Source of the DNA: Arachis hypogaea
Lineage: Eukaryota; Streptophyta; Magnoliopsida; Fabales; Fabaceae
Length of the DNA stretch: 64,000 nucleotides
Assembly: GCF_003086295.3 (NCBI RefSeq)
Contig: NC_092040.1
Location: forward strand, 55,159,559-55,223,558
Direction of reading: 5' to 3'
Shown here: positions 1-11,335 of the stretch, piece by piece
Layout: the number at the start of each line of letters is the position of its first letter
Position numbering within the stretch: the stretch's first letter is position 1
Made by a program: the position numbers and the translations under genes
Notes under the pieces: model-generated
What the model was told of the DNA's origin: nothing
What the model saw: the letters and a program-made list of their open reading frames with translations, nothing else
Databases searched by the model: none

Positions 1-243
1 CGACGCCATGTCAGACGCCGTTTAGATCGGATGGACCAGGCACTTATCTCTTTGGGTGCTGAGCTACCTCCGCTTCCCGATTCTCCAGCCTCCGATGAGC
101 AGGATCATCAGGAGGAGGAGCCGGAGGCACCGGTTCAGCAGGATGCCCATGACACTACAGCGCCACCAGAGACTCATGAGGAGCTGGTTCCGCAGCCCGA
201 GCCAGAGCCTATCGTTGTACCTCCCACTGATCCTCCGGTTTAG
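1..243 (+). pseudogene. C-terminal fragment of a retrotransposon 3' ORF
   Basis: The frame is open from base 1 and ends at TAG 241-243, so the visible part is the tail of a longer protein cut by the window edge. It begins with a basic stretch, then becomes Pro/Glu-rich and acidic (PEAPVQQDAH, then PQPEPEPIVV). It lies directly before the AGGA-loop hairpin and a GTGGGGAGG tract, the position held by the tail of the extra ORF in Athila-like elements. The function is unknown. The stop codon overlaps the hairpin stem, so the pairing is not simply a by-product of coding. Confidence 0.55.
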
Positions 244-258
244 CATCGAGGACGATGC
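243..258 (+). promoter_or_regulatory. AGGA-loop hairpin (G, upstream copy)
   Basis: GCATCG-AGGA-CGATGC forms a perfect 6-bp stem with a 4-base loop. It is followed by TTTTAAATGTGGGGAGGG. The loop matches the other copies in this window but the stem sequence differs, with both sides changed together. It is likely an RNA structure of the element. Confidence 0.6.
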
Positions 259-2021
259 TTGGTTTTAAATGTGGGGAGGGCACCGGTAGCATTATTTGGG
301 AACCGGTGAACTTTTCAGCCTAGTTATCCTATTTTGCACATTTTTGTATATATTGTGATGCATTTCTAGTTTGCTTTAGACACTTTTATTGCTTATTTTG
401 GATTTTAGATATTTTGATGCTCTTGGATATTTTTAGATGTTTTGGATGATAGATTCCGTACTTTTAGTTGGATTTTTATTTTTCTTTATACATTTTGTTT
501 ACCTTTGTTTTTAGTTTGTGGTTGTGATTAGAAATCATACTTTGACTTACAAACACTTAGTCACCCTTTTTGCATAAGAAATTGATATTAAGTAAAAGAA
601 AAGGGTGAACTAAGAAATTTTTGAATTTTTCAATCACAACAATGCCTAGTCAAACATTGAAATTTTCCAAGGAGTTTAAATGTAGGGCATTGACCCAATT
701 GATTGAAAGAAAGTTGTTGGTGAAACTTGCTTGAATTACATATTTTGTGAAGCATGTATTGAACTAAGAACACAAGCTTGTGAGACTTGAGCCTATTGAT
801 GTGGTTACATTTTATAACCACTTATTTTCCATTCTTGTGTGAATTTGATCTCTTTCTATGATTGTAATCCTTGATTTGCTTGATTCTATATGTCCATTTA
901 TTTCTTGTATTTATGCATTTGTATGATTGAGGCCATTACTTTATTAGCTCACTTACCCAAATAGCCAACCTTTTATTCTCCATTGTTAGCCAATTTTGAG
1001 CCTATGCTTAACCAACTTATTCTCAATTTAGCACATTACAAGCCAAGGCGAAAAACCAATAAAAAATCCTTGTTTGGATCTTTGATTAGCTTAGGCTAGT
1101 GAGAGTGTTTATTATTCAAAGTTGGTGAGGCTTGGGAACATTGGATGGGATAAAAGGGGTAGTACACTTTCATGTTTAGGAATTGGGTACATACTCATGT
1201 ATTGATTAAATGAATAGACCTTATGCATTGATGCTTTTGTATAAAAGAAAAAAAGAAATGAAAAGAAAAAAAAAGAAAAGAGAAATAAAAGTGAAAATGA
1301 GAAAGAAAAACAAAAGAAAAAAAAAAGAAAAAAAAGAGAGAAAGAAAAAAAGAAAAAAAAAAGAAAATACTAAAAAGGGGACAAAACGCCCCAAAGTGAA
1401 GTCAATAAAAAGGAGTCAATGCATAGGTGTTATGAATCAAATAGGAAATGCATGAATATGTAAGAAAAAGTGAAGAATGGGTAGTTAGAATAGTTTGAAC
1501 TTGTATAGGTCATTATATAGTTAGGTGAGGAAGTCTATGCTAATCAAAGATTCAAATCCTAGTCCACTTAACCATAAATGATCCTACCTTGACCTTAACC
1601 CCATTACAACCTAAATGAAAGACCTCATGATGAATGTATGCATGCATTGAATAAATGTTGATTGTTAGAAGAAAATCAAATTTTGGAAAGCTTGACTAGA
1701 AGAGAATTGAGTGAATTGACCCTTAAACACTTGAGTGAATAGAGCGGATACACATATCCGGTGAGGGTTCAAAAGTTCAATCACATGTGTTCACCCATAT
1801 TATCTATATTCTTGCAAGTTTAAATTCTTTTTGACAATTCAATACAATTGTGGTTTGGAATTAATTCCTATTACCTAGCCTTGTGCTTACACATGCTCTC
1901 TTGGCAATTTGATATGTTTGAATTAAGCATTTGCATTTACTTTAGGTAGTTGCATTTAGATAGGACTCATATAGTTTAGTTGCATTCAATAAATGTCATA
2001 ACCCTTAGTTCCTTCTTATTT
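244..2021 (+). other. 3' untranslated region of G, with purine-rich tract
   Basis: About 1.8 kb without a credible gene. A very A-rich purine tract (about 1243-1375) gives a spurious Lys-rich ORF. Similar purine tracts occur at the same relative place in A (about 38036-38126), B (about 42845-42905) and C (about 22205-22270), so the tract is a family trait and not random low complexity. Confidence 0.6.
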
Positions 2022-2039
2022 TAGCATGAGGACATGCTA
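2022..2039 (+). promoter_or_regulatory. AGGA-loop hairpin (G, LTR-border copy)
   Basis: TAGCATG-AGGA-CATGCTA is a perfect 7-bp stem with the same loop as at 243-258 but a different stem. It sits 20 nt before the 3' LTR, next to the polypurine tract. Confidence 0.65.
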
Positions 2040-2047
2040 AGGTTTAA

Positions 2048-2059
2048 GTGTGGGGAGGT
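2048..2059 (+). promoter_or_regulatory. Polypurine tract of G
   Basis: The purine-rich GTGTGGGGAGGT directly abuts the TGACAAACC start of the 3' LTR. This is the expected primer site for plus-strand DNA synthesis. Confidence 0.7.
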
Positions 2060-3546
2060 TGACAAACCCCAATTTGACGGTTTGTTTTGTATTGAATTTA
2101 GAGCATCTTGATAACCTTTTATCACATTTAGCCTATGAATTAGCATGGTTTTGTTATCTCTCCCATATTCGTGCTTAAGTGTAAAAACATGCTTTTAAAC
2201 CTTATTTTGATGAATTCTAATTTCTCTTTGATTCCATAAGATGCCTTGATGTGTTTGCTAGTAATTCCAGGATTGAAATAGGCTAGGCATGGATCGAAGG
2301 AGCAAGGAAGAAGCATACAAGTGGAGAGAAGCATAAAAAGTCAAAGAAGTAAAGTCAGCCATGCACGCGCACGCGCACAAGGCGCTCGCGCGCACATTGC
2401 GAAACAGGACAAGGACGCGCACGCGTACCGTGCGCTCACGCGCCGATGGTGGCACATGACCTCATTAATGTAACACGTGCCTGGCGATTTTGGAAGGTTT
2501 TCAACAACCAACTTTGGCGCCAAAATGCATATAAGAGCCAAGGATTGAAGGGGATTGATATACATTCACACCCATAGACTAATTAGGGGATCATTAGATA
2601 GATAGTTAGTTTTAGAAGTAGTTCTAGAGAGAGAAGCTCTCACTTCTCTCTAGGATTAGGATTAGGTTTAGGATAATCTTTCTTCTTAGATCTAGATTTA
2701 ATTCATGCTTTGATTCAATTTTCTTTTATCAATTCTCAATCTTCTCATCTCTCTCTTCCTAGTTATGTGCTTTGATAATTGTAATTCTTCACTTTGTTTT
2801 TGGATATATTGTTGTTCCTTTGTTTTCTTCCAATAATGCAATTCAAGGTAATTCATAATAATTGTGTTTCTTTTGATTGTTGTTGTTAATTTCTTTCAAT
2901 AATTGTTGTTAGATTCTCTTCTTGTTGTCAATTTGCTATGCTTTTCTTTTATGCCTTCCAAGTGTTTGATAAAATGCTTGGTAGGATTTTAGTGTAGGTT
3001 TTGTTCCTCTTGGCCTAGGTTGAGTAATTAGTGACTCTTGAGTTATCTAATCCTTTTGTTGATTGATAATTAGAAGTTGCTAATTGATTTGAATACCTCT
3101 AAAGCTAGTCTTTCCTTTAGGAGTTGATTAGGACTTGAGGAATCAAATTGATTCATCCACTTGACTTTCCTCCATGGTTAGAGGTTGACTAAGTGGGAGC
3201 AATGGATAATTTGTTATCACAATTGAGGAGGATAACTAGGATAGGACTTCTAGTTCTCATATCTTGCCAAGAGCTTTGCTAGTTGTTAGTTTATTTTCTT
3301 TGCCATTTATATTTCTTGTCTAAAATCTTAAAAACCCCAAATATAACTCACAACCAATAACAAGACACTTTATTGTAAATCCTAGGGAGAACGACCCGAG
3401 GTTTAAATACTTCGGTTTATAGATTTTAGGGGTTTGTACTTGTGACAAACAAATTTTTGTATGAAAGGATTATTGCTTGGTTTAGAAACTATACTTCAAC
3501 GAGATTTCATTTGTGAAATTCTAAGCCGTCAAAAATCCAATCGTCA
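2060..3546 (+). repeat. 3' LTR of element G
   Basis: It starts TGACAAACC right after the polypurine tract and ends CGTCA at 3546, where sequence jumps to an unrelated LTR. The end segment, which contains the 'acgacccgaggtttaaatacttcgg'-like box around 3392-3418, is shared with the LTRs of C, D and E. A TATA-like TATAAG lies at 2530-2535. A GC-rich alternating stretch of GCGCACGCG-type repeats (about 2360-2450) corresponds to the palindrome cluster of C. Confidence 0.8.
2530..2535 (+). promoter_or_regulatory. TATA-like box in the G LTR
   Basis: TATAAG follows the GC-rich repeat cluster and precedes the GAGAGAAGCTCTCACTTCTCTC segment. The same order is seen around the TATAAA box of C (17063). 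It probably marks the LTR promoter. Confidence 0.45.
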
Positions 3547-4789
3547 GGCATCACCGTTGTCAGTGGTTACAGTCCCATCCTCTCAGTGAAAATGTTCAAC
3601 GCACTCTGTCACAGCACGGCTATTCAGCTGTCGGTTCTCGATCATGTCGGAATAGAATCCAGTGATTCTATTGCGTCTATCACTAACGCCCCACAATCAC
3701 GAGTTTGAATCTCGTCACAGTCATTCAATCCTTGAATCCTACTCAGAATACCACAGACAAGGTTTAGACCTTCTGGATTCTCTTGAATGCCGCCATCAAT
3801 TCTAACTTATACCACGAAGATTCCGATGAAGGGATCCAAGAGATATCCACTCAATCTAAAGTAGAACGGAGGTGGTTGTCAGGCACACGTTCATAGGTGA
3901 GAATGATGATGAGTGTCACGGATCATCACATTTATCAAGTTGAGGAACAAGTGATATCTTAGAACAAGAATAAGCCAAATTGAATAGAAGAACAATAGTA
4001 ATGGCATTAATACTTGAGGTACAGCAGATCTCCACACCTTAATCCATGGTGTGTAGAAACTCCACCGTTGAAAATACATAAGAACAAGGTCTAGGCATGG
4101 CCGAATGGCCAGCCCCATGATCTAAGATAGCATAAGACTACTCAAAGATAGCTACCAAGATGAAAATACAATATTAAAAGGCCCTATTTGTAGAGAACTA
4201 GTAGCTTAGGGTTTACAAAGATGAGTAAATTACATAAAAATCCACTTCTGGGCCCACTTGGTGTGTGCTTGGGCTGAGCATTGAAGTATTTTTGTGTAGA
4301 GACTTCTCTTGGAGTTAAACGCCAGCTTTTGTGCCAGTTTGGGCGTTTAACTCCCATTCTTGTGCCAGTTCCGGCATTTAACGCCGGGCAGTTTTGAGCT
4401 GATTTGGAACGTCAATTTGGGCCATCAAATCTTGGGCAAAGTATGGACTATTATACATTGCTGGAAAGCCCAGGATGGCTACTTTCCAACGCAGTTGAGA
4501 GCGCGCCAATTGGGCTTCTGTAGCTCCAGAAAATCCACTTCGAGTGCAGGGAGGTCAGAATCTAACAGCATTTGTAGTCCTTTTCAGCCTCTGGATCAGA
4601 TTTTTGCTCAGGTCCCACAATTTCAGCCAGAAAATACCTGAAATCACAGAAAAACACACAAACTCATAGTAAAGTCCAGAAAAGTGAATTTTAACTAAAA
4701 ACTAATAAAAATATAATAAAAACTAACTAAAACATACTAAAAACATACTAAAAACAATGCCAAAAAGCGTACAAATTATCCGCTCATCA
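3547..4789 (-). repeat. LTR fragment K (same family as A and F), invaded by G
   Basis: Reads in minus orientation as the family LTR: it matches F's LTR from about 52896 onward and ends ATCCGCTCATCA at 4789, the complement of the TGATGAGCGGAT start. Its other end lies left of the window beyond G. The 3' neighbour is the interior of the H LTR, so K inserted into H. The predicted TSD is ATTAT (4790-4794). It is either the 5' LTR of a minus-strand element or a solo LTR. It contains the TGGCC-GAAT-GGCCA hairpin (4098-4111) also present in A's LTRs. Confidence 0.8.
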
Positions 4790-5170
4790 ATTATATGTCA
4801 CGTATCCAAACACCAAAACCCAAATTCTACTCAAGTGTGAGAAGGGATTTCAAGCATGGTTTCATGTTTCCTTTCCCAAGGTTCCCATGAAACCCAATTG
4901 CATTCAATCTCTTTCCCAAGATAATTGAATGCTAGAATGAAGAATAAAATCCCTTCTAGTAAATCAAAGAGAGATGAAGAGAAGAAAAAGAATAAAAACA
5001 ATCAATCCATTGAAAAACAATAGAGCTCTCTTTCCCAATGGAAAGAGTTAGTAATTCATAACTAAATTATTTACAAAGTAAGAAAGAAAAGAGGAGAAAT
5101 TGATGGTGAACGGAGAGGGTCCTAAGACTTCCCCCAATCCAGCATGAGTAATTCTATGAAACTAAGGCCT

Positions 5171-5178
5171 TTATATAG
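5171..5178 (-). promoter_or_regulatory. TATA box in the H 3' LTR
   Basis: Minus-strand TATATAAA-type sequence, equivalent to 10087-10094 in the other LTR. Confidence 0.4.
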
Positions 5179-5577
5179 GCTCTCCTAAATTACAAACTTA
5201 AATGAAATTAAAAGCAAATTACAATGAAATGAAAATAAACTATTCTAGACTCTTTTTGTGGCCTTGATTGATTGATAAGTGTGGCTTGAATGAGAGTTGG
5301 AGTGGGATTATCTGAAGGTTGAGGGCTGCAGGGAAAAGTTGGCATGTGGTTCCAAGTGCCACTCCCACTTGATTTTGCCCTTTGGAGTATGACCCACTTT
5401 GTAATGTTGAACACATGGAGTTGGTTGGGCCTCAGAATGAATGTCCACTATGAAGTATTATATATTGTTAAAAAGCTCTGGATGTTAGCTTTCCAACGCC
5501 TTTGGAATCAACTCATTTGAACCTCTATAGCTCAAGTTATGCCCATTTGAACGTGTATAGGTCAGTCTGTCAGGTAG

Positions 5578-6450
5578 CCCGGCGTGCCACGCCCATATAT
5601 TATGAAACTGGCATGCCACGCCCACTCTTTGGCATGCCATGCCTTAAATGATGCTCTCTGGCCATTAGAACTGGCGTGCAACGCCCAGAACCCCAAGTGG
5701 CATGCCCATTATGAAGATAAAGCTGGCGTGCCACGCCTTCGATATCAAGTGGCACCCCCAGGTTTTGCAACGCTAAATTAATGGCCTTTTTCACCTTTCG
5801 TTTTAATGTTAACCCTAAAGTGTTATATATCGTTGGAAAGCTCTTGATGTCATCCTTCCAACGCCACCAAGATCACATCATTTGAACCTCTACAACCTAA
5901 GTTATGTCCCTTTAAAGAAGAAGAGGTCAAACTAGTAACTCTGCAGTGATGTCTTTTGCTCCATGTGTTTTCGGGGTCAATATCTTCATCAATTCCAGTG
6001 TCCATCATAAAGTGTTATATATGGTTGGAAAGCCCTAAATGTCTAATTTCTAATGGCACTAGAATCACTCCATTTGGAGTTGTGTAACTCAAGATATCAT
6101 CATTTAAATGAGAGGAGGTCAGGCTGACATATGTCCCGGCGTGCCACGCCCACTTCTTGGCGTGCCACGCCCATAGTGGGGCTCAAAATCACTCCTCTGG
6201 AACTTAAGCTTGGCGTGCCATGCCCAAAATACCAAGTGGCACGCCCTCTTTGACATCTTGGCTTCACAAACTTGGCGTGCCACGCCTATAGCACCAAGTG
6301 GCACGCCCTCTTTGAGACTTGGCTTCACAACTTGGCGTGCCACGCCCAGAGCTCCAAGTGGCACGCCCATGTGAAATTCTTCAACCTTCTTTGCTAGAAT
6401 ATTGGCTTGGCGTGCCACGCCCATAGCTTCAAGTGGCACGCCCAGCTTCA
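5578..6450. repeat. Palindrome clusters GGCGTGCCACGCC in the H 3' LTR
   Basis: Two clusters (about 5578-5765 and 6136-6450) hold roughly a dozen exact or one-base variants of GGCGTG-C-CACGCC, which is self-complementary apart from its centre base, plus half-copies AAGTGGCACGCCC. Spacing is about 25-50 bp. The second LTR has the same arrangement. Confidence 0.75.
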
Positions 6451-6646
6451 TATGTTATTTTCTTCCCTTTATGTTGCTCTTTAAACCTGAAATTCAACAC
6501 AAACCCATTTCAAAGCAATGTACCATAATATATATCATTTAGTTCATGAAATTGCATTGATAAATGAGATTATGCTCTTTTTATGATCCTTTTTAGATAA
6601 GAAAAAGGGTACATGATGCACAGTCATCACAACACCAAACTTAAAC

Positions 6647-6666
6647 TTTGCTTGTCCTCAAGCAAA
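6647..6666 (-). promoter_or_regulatory. AGGA-loop hairpin (H, LTR-border copy)
   Basis: Minus strand TTTGCTTGAGGACAAGCAAA: an 8-bp perfect stem with AGGA loop, followed by GTTTAAGTTTGGTGTTG up to the 3' LTR. Confidence 0.65.
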
Positions 6667-7570
6667 TAAAGAATCATGCACTAAAGTTTGACAAACCAAG
6701 GTGAGAAGAGTAGCAATTTTTATGTTCATAGTTGGCTAGTTTCTTATGCATGCTACAATCACCAAGGAGATTCAAATGAATGATGCTTCTATCTAGCTCA
6801 TTTTATGATATCTTTTTCTTTACGTTCCTTCCTTGAAGCAAGCTTTTCATTCTTTTCTTAGCTTAGCTTTTTGGGTGCTTTGCACAATGTGTTGAAAGCT
6901 ACGACTCTAAATGCTTTGTTTTCAAGTATTACCACTTGATACATAAGCACCACAAGCATTTAATTAGAGGACTCTTTTAGCTCATTTGTTTCTTTTCTTT
7001 ACTCTTTAATCATTGATGCTCAAAGCCTTGAGCTTTGAGGGAGTGCTTTTGCACTTGAGCCTAGCCTTGACTCTAAGTGTTTTATTTTCAAGCTTTTTGC
7101 TTGATACATAAATACCACAAGTACTTAACAAATGAATTGTCATTGGTACTCAGAGCCTTTAGCTTTCTCATTCTTTCCCTTTTCTTTTTCTTGCCTCATT
7201 TGCATTTTGCTTCTTCAAGGTTTTCATGATTTAAAAAATTTCATAAAATATCCTAGATGAAAACTTCAATTAAACAAATTCAAATGCAATTGAGCAATAA
7301 TAATCATGCTAGCTTCCCAATACTTATAAACTCATGCTAGCTTCTTTTTTAATTACCTTGTTTGTTTATGATCATGAATCTAAATTGCTTTGAACTCACA
7401 AAATTCAAGATGGTAATTATGATAACATAGCACATGTTACAATTCAACAATCAAGCTATGCTTACTCACAACACACATGCATATGGAGAAAATAGAAGAC
7501 AATCATGTAATTTAAATGTACTAGAAACAAATAAGAGGAAAAAAAACTTTACCACCTTGTAGTTCATCTT
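6667..7570 (-). other. 3' untranslated region of H
   Basis: No supported gene. It contains spaced segments (GAGCCTT, AGTGTTTT, CTTGATACATAAATACCACAAG) resembling the 3' untranslated regions of I (14230-14520) and F. These point to common ancestry of the 3' ends of H, I and F. Confidence 0.5.
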
Positions 7571-7645
7571 CATTGTTGTTGTCACTTTCCTCCTATTCTT
7601 CCCCTTCCAACACCAAATTTAGAATGATTGCTTGTCCTCAAGCAA
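7571..7645 (-). promoter_or_regulatory. Upstream AGGA-loop hairpin (7628-7645) and ATG 54 nt later in H
   Basis: Minus strand TTGCTTG-AGGA-CAAGCAA (7-bp stem), then CTAAATTTGGTGTTGG, then an ATG at 7573-7571 in the context ACAACAATGAAG. The hairpin-ATG spacing (54 nt) equals that in A and F, though only about 30 codons follow here. This looks like a relic of the 3' ORF start. Confidence 0.5.
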
Positions 7646-7990
7646 CAAATAAAACAGTGGTGATGGGATTTATGATAATTCATGAATGTCTTAAATAATG
7701 GAATGTGAGTAATACATGTGCTCAAGCATATAAAGATAAGGATACAATAAGGGCACAAGAAGTAAAGACAGAGACAACATGATTGCATAACCAAAAGGGT
7801 GTTGTTGGATATATTGCATAGAAAAATAAGTGGCACAGCAAACTTAGTGTGACACTTTCTCTTGAAATTGATGCAAGTATCTAGAAAGATTGAAAATTAA
7901 ATTGTTGTATGGCAACACCAAACTTAGAATGCAATCATATGCTAAATTATTGAAAGTAAACAAAGCAAGGAAAGAAAAATGTCACCTACG

Positions 7991-8008
7991 GTTGGGTTGC
8001 CTCCCAAC
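7991..8008 (-). promoter_or_regulatory. AGGCAA-loop hairpin (H)
   Basis: Minus strand GTTGGG-AGGCAA-CCCAAC, a perfect 6-bp stem, preceded by GAGCGCTTGTT. It starts 59 nt after the stop of H's ORF. The same loop with other stems occurs in A, B, C and F. Confidence 0.65.
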
Positions 8009-8066
8009 AAGCGCTCTTTTAATGTCATTAGCTTGACATGTTGTTCTCAACTTTCTTCCTCTTCTT

Positions 8067-8813
8067 CTAATTTGTCAAGAGGAATGACCTCAAGGGGAGA
8101 GAAGAGCTAGTTGATGTCCCCTGTTTTGGCCTCTTTCCAACAAGCTTTCTTTTGTAAATTGCTTGATTTGCCTTGCTTGTTGAGGCAGGGGTTGGATTGT
8201 TTGCAGTTGACCTTTTCTTCTTCATGAATGTTGTCCTTCGTTTCTTGGTCACAATCCTCTTTTTGGTGCTTTTGTTGATTGCCTTCACTATTTTGATTTC
8301 AAGGTTTGGTTGTTTTGTGATGGTTGGAGTTTCTTATTCATGAAGAACATCTTGGAATGGTGGCTCACTTCGTACAAGGATCTCTTTCTCTTGCTCTACC
8401 AACTCCTCATTTTCACCCTCGTTAAGCACTTCTCCATTCCTTAGACTGATGGCATGATATTCTTCCCCTGGCCAAGGGAAGACATTGTTTGGTTCATCAA
8501 CAAAATATTGTGCCAATTGTCTCATTTGCTCTTCTTGATTTCTCCTTGAGATTTCCATATCTTCAATTACCTCTTTTACATTTTGCCTTAAAAACTCACT
8601 AAGTTGGGCAATGAAGAGATATCCCTTGGAGAGTTCTTCTATTGCAAATTCTAGAAGATTTTGTGGAGGTGTATTGGTTGGACAATTACGGGATAATAGT
8701 CCTTGAATAATGGGGTATGCAGCATTAAAATCCCAGCCAAAATTTCGGTAGTTATCATAACAATATGAACTATTTTGTGGCTCTGCGAGGTTCCATTTTA
8801 TTTGATTGTTCAT
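8067..8813 (-). pseudogene. Unrecognised ORF of non-autonomous element H, one nonsense codon
   Basis: About 249 codons in one frame from ATG 8813 to the stop at 8067-8069, interrupted by TAA at 8334-8336. The N-terminal part (about 159 residues) starts MNNQIKWNLAEPQ, is rich in Asn, Tyr and Glu, and looks helical in its middle (residues about 55-100). The part after the stop is strongly basic (KKR and KKK runs), as in a nucleic-acid binding tail. No retroviral motif (CCHC knuckle, DSG/DTG, YxDD) is seen. It occupies the place of gag-pol, between the PBS leader and the AGGCAA-loop hairpin. It may be a degenerate or captured gag-like protein. I do not assign a function. Confidence 0.5.
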
Positions 8814-9145
8814 ACTTTATCATTCTTTGGTGATATTCCCATCCATTATTAGGATAATGACTTGAATCATTTTATGGTGGTGGGCAATATCCCATATGAC
8901 ATGATTGATCAAAATGTGAGGTAGACTCCATTCTTACTTGCAAAATGCTCTGTCTCAAACAATAATCACCAAAAGAAATTGGAATCCCCATTGTTACAGA
9001 TGAAGGATTCTTAGTGAGGCAATAACACAAACACCTTACTAGCAAGACAAAACTAAAAGAAATTAAATGACAAAAATAAAAAAATAAAGGAAAAAATGTC
9101 TAATCTAGGAAATCAACCAACCGGTAGTTTGTTAATCACAATTAA
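8814..9145 (-). other. 5' leader of H
   Basis: About 330 bp between PBS and ORF with no gene. It has no copies of the TAAGTTTGGTGTT motif seen in the leaders of B and F. Confidence 0.5.
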
Positions 9146-9163
9146 TCCCCGGCAACGGCACCA
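9146..9163 (-). promoter_or_regulatory. Primer binding site of H (tRNA-Asp type)
   Basis: On the plus strand it reads TCCCCGGCAACGGCACCA, one mismatch from the tRNA-Asp 3' end. It lies 7 bases from the 5' LTR. Confidence 0.8.
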
Positions 9164-10086
9164 TAAAACTTGATGACCGGATTTCACTACCCACATATAT
9201 AATGAATCCGTTCTTTGGCAAGCGCACCAAATTGTCGTCAAGTAATAACCCACAATGGAGTGGGATCGTATCCACAGAGATTAATTGGATTAAGCAAGCA
9301 ATAGTTGATTAACTAGCCTAGTTAGACAAGCACCATTGGGTGATAAGCAACAAGGAATTGTAAATAATATGAAAGTAAAGGAAAGCAATAAAGTGCAAGA
9401 AAGTAAATGGCAAAGAAAGTAAAGTACAAGAAAGTAAAGTGCTGGAAATGTAAAGTGCAAAAAAGTAAATGACTATAAAGTAAATAAAAGAAAGATAAAA
9501 TAAACATTGGGATCAAGAGATATTGCATTCTCCGGATTAATTGATTTCATCTCATCTTCAATCATGCAACTCATTGACCTCTTGACAGTGACTCAATCTC
9601 TCAGATCTTGATCAATAGCCAATTTCTTGGTCTAATTGCTCATGAAGAGAGATATGCTTGGTCCCTGATTATATCACACACCCTTATAGGTCCAGGTAGA
9701 GGGAGGATTATATGTCACGTATCCAAACACCAAAATCCAAATTCTACTCAAGTGTGAGAAGAGATTTCAAGCATGGTTTTATGTTTCCTTTCCCAAGGTT
9801 CCCATGAAAACCAATTGCATTCAATCTCTTTCCCAAGATAATTGAATGCTAGAATAAAGAACGAATCCCTTCTAGTAAATCAAAGAGAGATGAAGAGAAG
9901 AAAAAAAATAAAAACAATAAATCCATTGAAAAATAATAGAGCTCTATTTCCCAATGGAAAGAGTTAGTAATTCATAACTAAATTATTTACAAAGTAAGAA
10001 AGAAAAAAGGAGAAATTGATGGTGAATGGAGAGGGTCCTAAGACTTCCCCCAATCCAGCATGAGTAATTCTATGAAACTAAGGCCC

Positions 10087-10094
10087 TTATATAG
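10087..10094 (-). promoter_or_regulatory. TATA box in the H 5' LTR
   Basis: Minus-strand TATATAAG, in the same context as 5171-5178. Probable promoter of H. Confidence 0.45.
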
Positions 10095-10493
10095 GCTCTC
10101 CTAAATTACAAACTTAAATGAAATTAAAAGCAAATTAAATGAAATGAAAATAAACTATTCTAGACTCTTATTGTTGATTGATTGATTTATAAGTGTGGCT
10201 TGAATGAAAGTTGGAGTGGGATTGATTGAAGGTTGAGGGCTGCAGGGAGAAGTTGGCGTGTGGTTCCAAGTGCCACTCCCACTTGATTTTGCCCTTTGGA
10301 GTATGATCCACTTTGCAATGTTGAAAGTATGGAGTTAGTTAGGCCTTAGAATGAATATCCACTATAAATTATTATATATTGTTGGAAAGCCCTGGATGTT
10401 AGCTTTCCAACGCCTTTGGAATCAACTCATTTAGACCTCTGTAGCTCAAGTTATGCCCATTTGAAGGTGGATAGGTCAGTCTGTCAGGTAGCC

Positions 10494-11335
10494 CGGCGTG
10501 CCACACCCACTCTCTGGCGTGCCACACCTTAAATGATGCTCTCTGGCCTTCAGAACTGGCGTGCCACACCTAGATCCCCAAGTGGCACGCCCATTATGAA
10601 AATAAAGCTGGCGTGCCACGCCTTCAATATCAAGTGGCACGCCCAGGTTTTACAATGCTGAATTAATGGCCTTTTTCACCTTCAGTTTTAACGTCCACCC
10701 TAGAGTGTTATATATCGTTGGAAAGCTCTTGATGTCAGATTTCCAACGCCACCAAGATCACATCATTTGGATTTCTACAACTCAAGTTATGTCCCTTTGA
10801 AGAAGAAGAGGTCAGACTGGTAACTCTGCTGTGACGTCTTTTGCTCCCTGTGTTTTCGGGGTCAATATCTTCATTAATTCCAGTGTCCATAATAAAGTAT
10901 TATATATGGTTGAAAAGCCCTAGATTTCTACGTTCTAATGGCACTAGAATCACTTGATTTGGAGTTGTGAAACTTAAGATAGCTTCATTTGAATGAGAGG
11001 AGGTCAAGGTGACATATGCCCCGGCGTGCCACGCCCACTTCTTGGTGTGCCACTCCTATAATGGGGCTCAAAATCACTCCTCTGGAACTTAAGCCTGGCG
11101 TGCCACATCCAAAATACCAAGTGGCACGCCCTCTTTGACATCTTGGCTTCACAAACTTGGCGTGCCACGCCCATAGCACCAAGTGGCACGCCCTCTTTGA
11201 GACTTGGCTTCACAACTTGGCGTGCCACGCCCAGAGCTCCAAGTGGCACGCCCATGTGAAATTCTTCAACCTTCTTTGCTGGAATGTTGGCTTGGCATGC
11301 CATGCCCATAGCTTCAAGTGGCACGCCCAGCTTCA
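10494..11335. repeat. Palindrome clusters GGCGTGCCACGCC in the H 5' LTR
   Basis: Same two clusters as the 3' LTR (about 10494-10650 and 11022-11335). Several copies have decayed by C-to-T changes, for example CCACACC and CCATGCC variants. Confidence 0.75.

Larger units (their letters stand above)
1..3546 (+). mobile_element. Element G: 3' part of an Athila-like LTR retrotransposon
   Basis: The window opens inside this element. It shows the end of a 3' ORF (1-243), an AGGA-loop hairpin, a long 3' untranslated region, a second hairpin, a purine-rich tract and a complete 3' LTR (2060-3546). The 3' untranslated stretch is related to 21520-22600 of element C: both have the 'cattacaagccaaggcgaaaa'-type segment and the later run about flanking Lys-like purine tracts. 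G, C, D and E therefore form one superfamily. The right flank (3547 on) is the interior of an LTR of another family, so G inserted into K. The 5' half and the left TSD lie outside the window; the expected TSD is GGCAT (3547-3551). Confidence 0.85.
4790..6629 (-). repeat. 3' LTR of H, truncated
   Basis: Collinear with 9705-11514, including the TATA region, the repeated phrases 'gttatatatcgttggaaagc' and the GGCGTGCCACGCC cluster. It ends CAGTCATCA at 6629. The part equivalent to 9171-9704 is absent because K interrupts here. Confidence 0.85.

Noticed and set aside
1210..1455. Lys-rich ORF of 81 codons
   Set aside because: Translation of an A-rich purine tract in an untranslated region; equivalent tracts elsewhere are not open in the same way.
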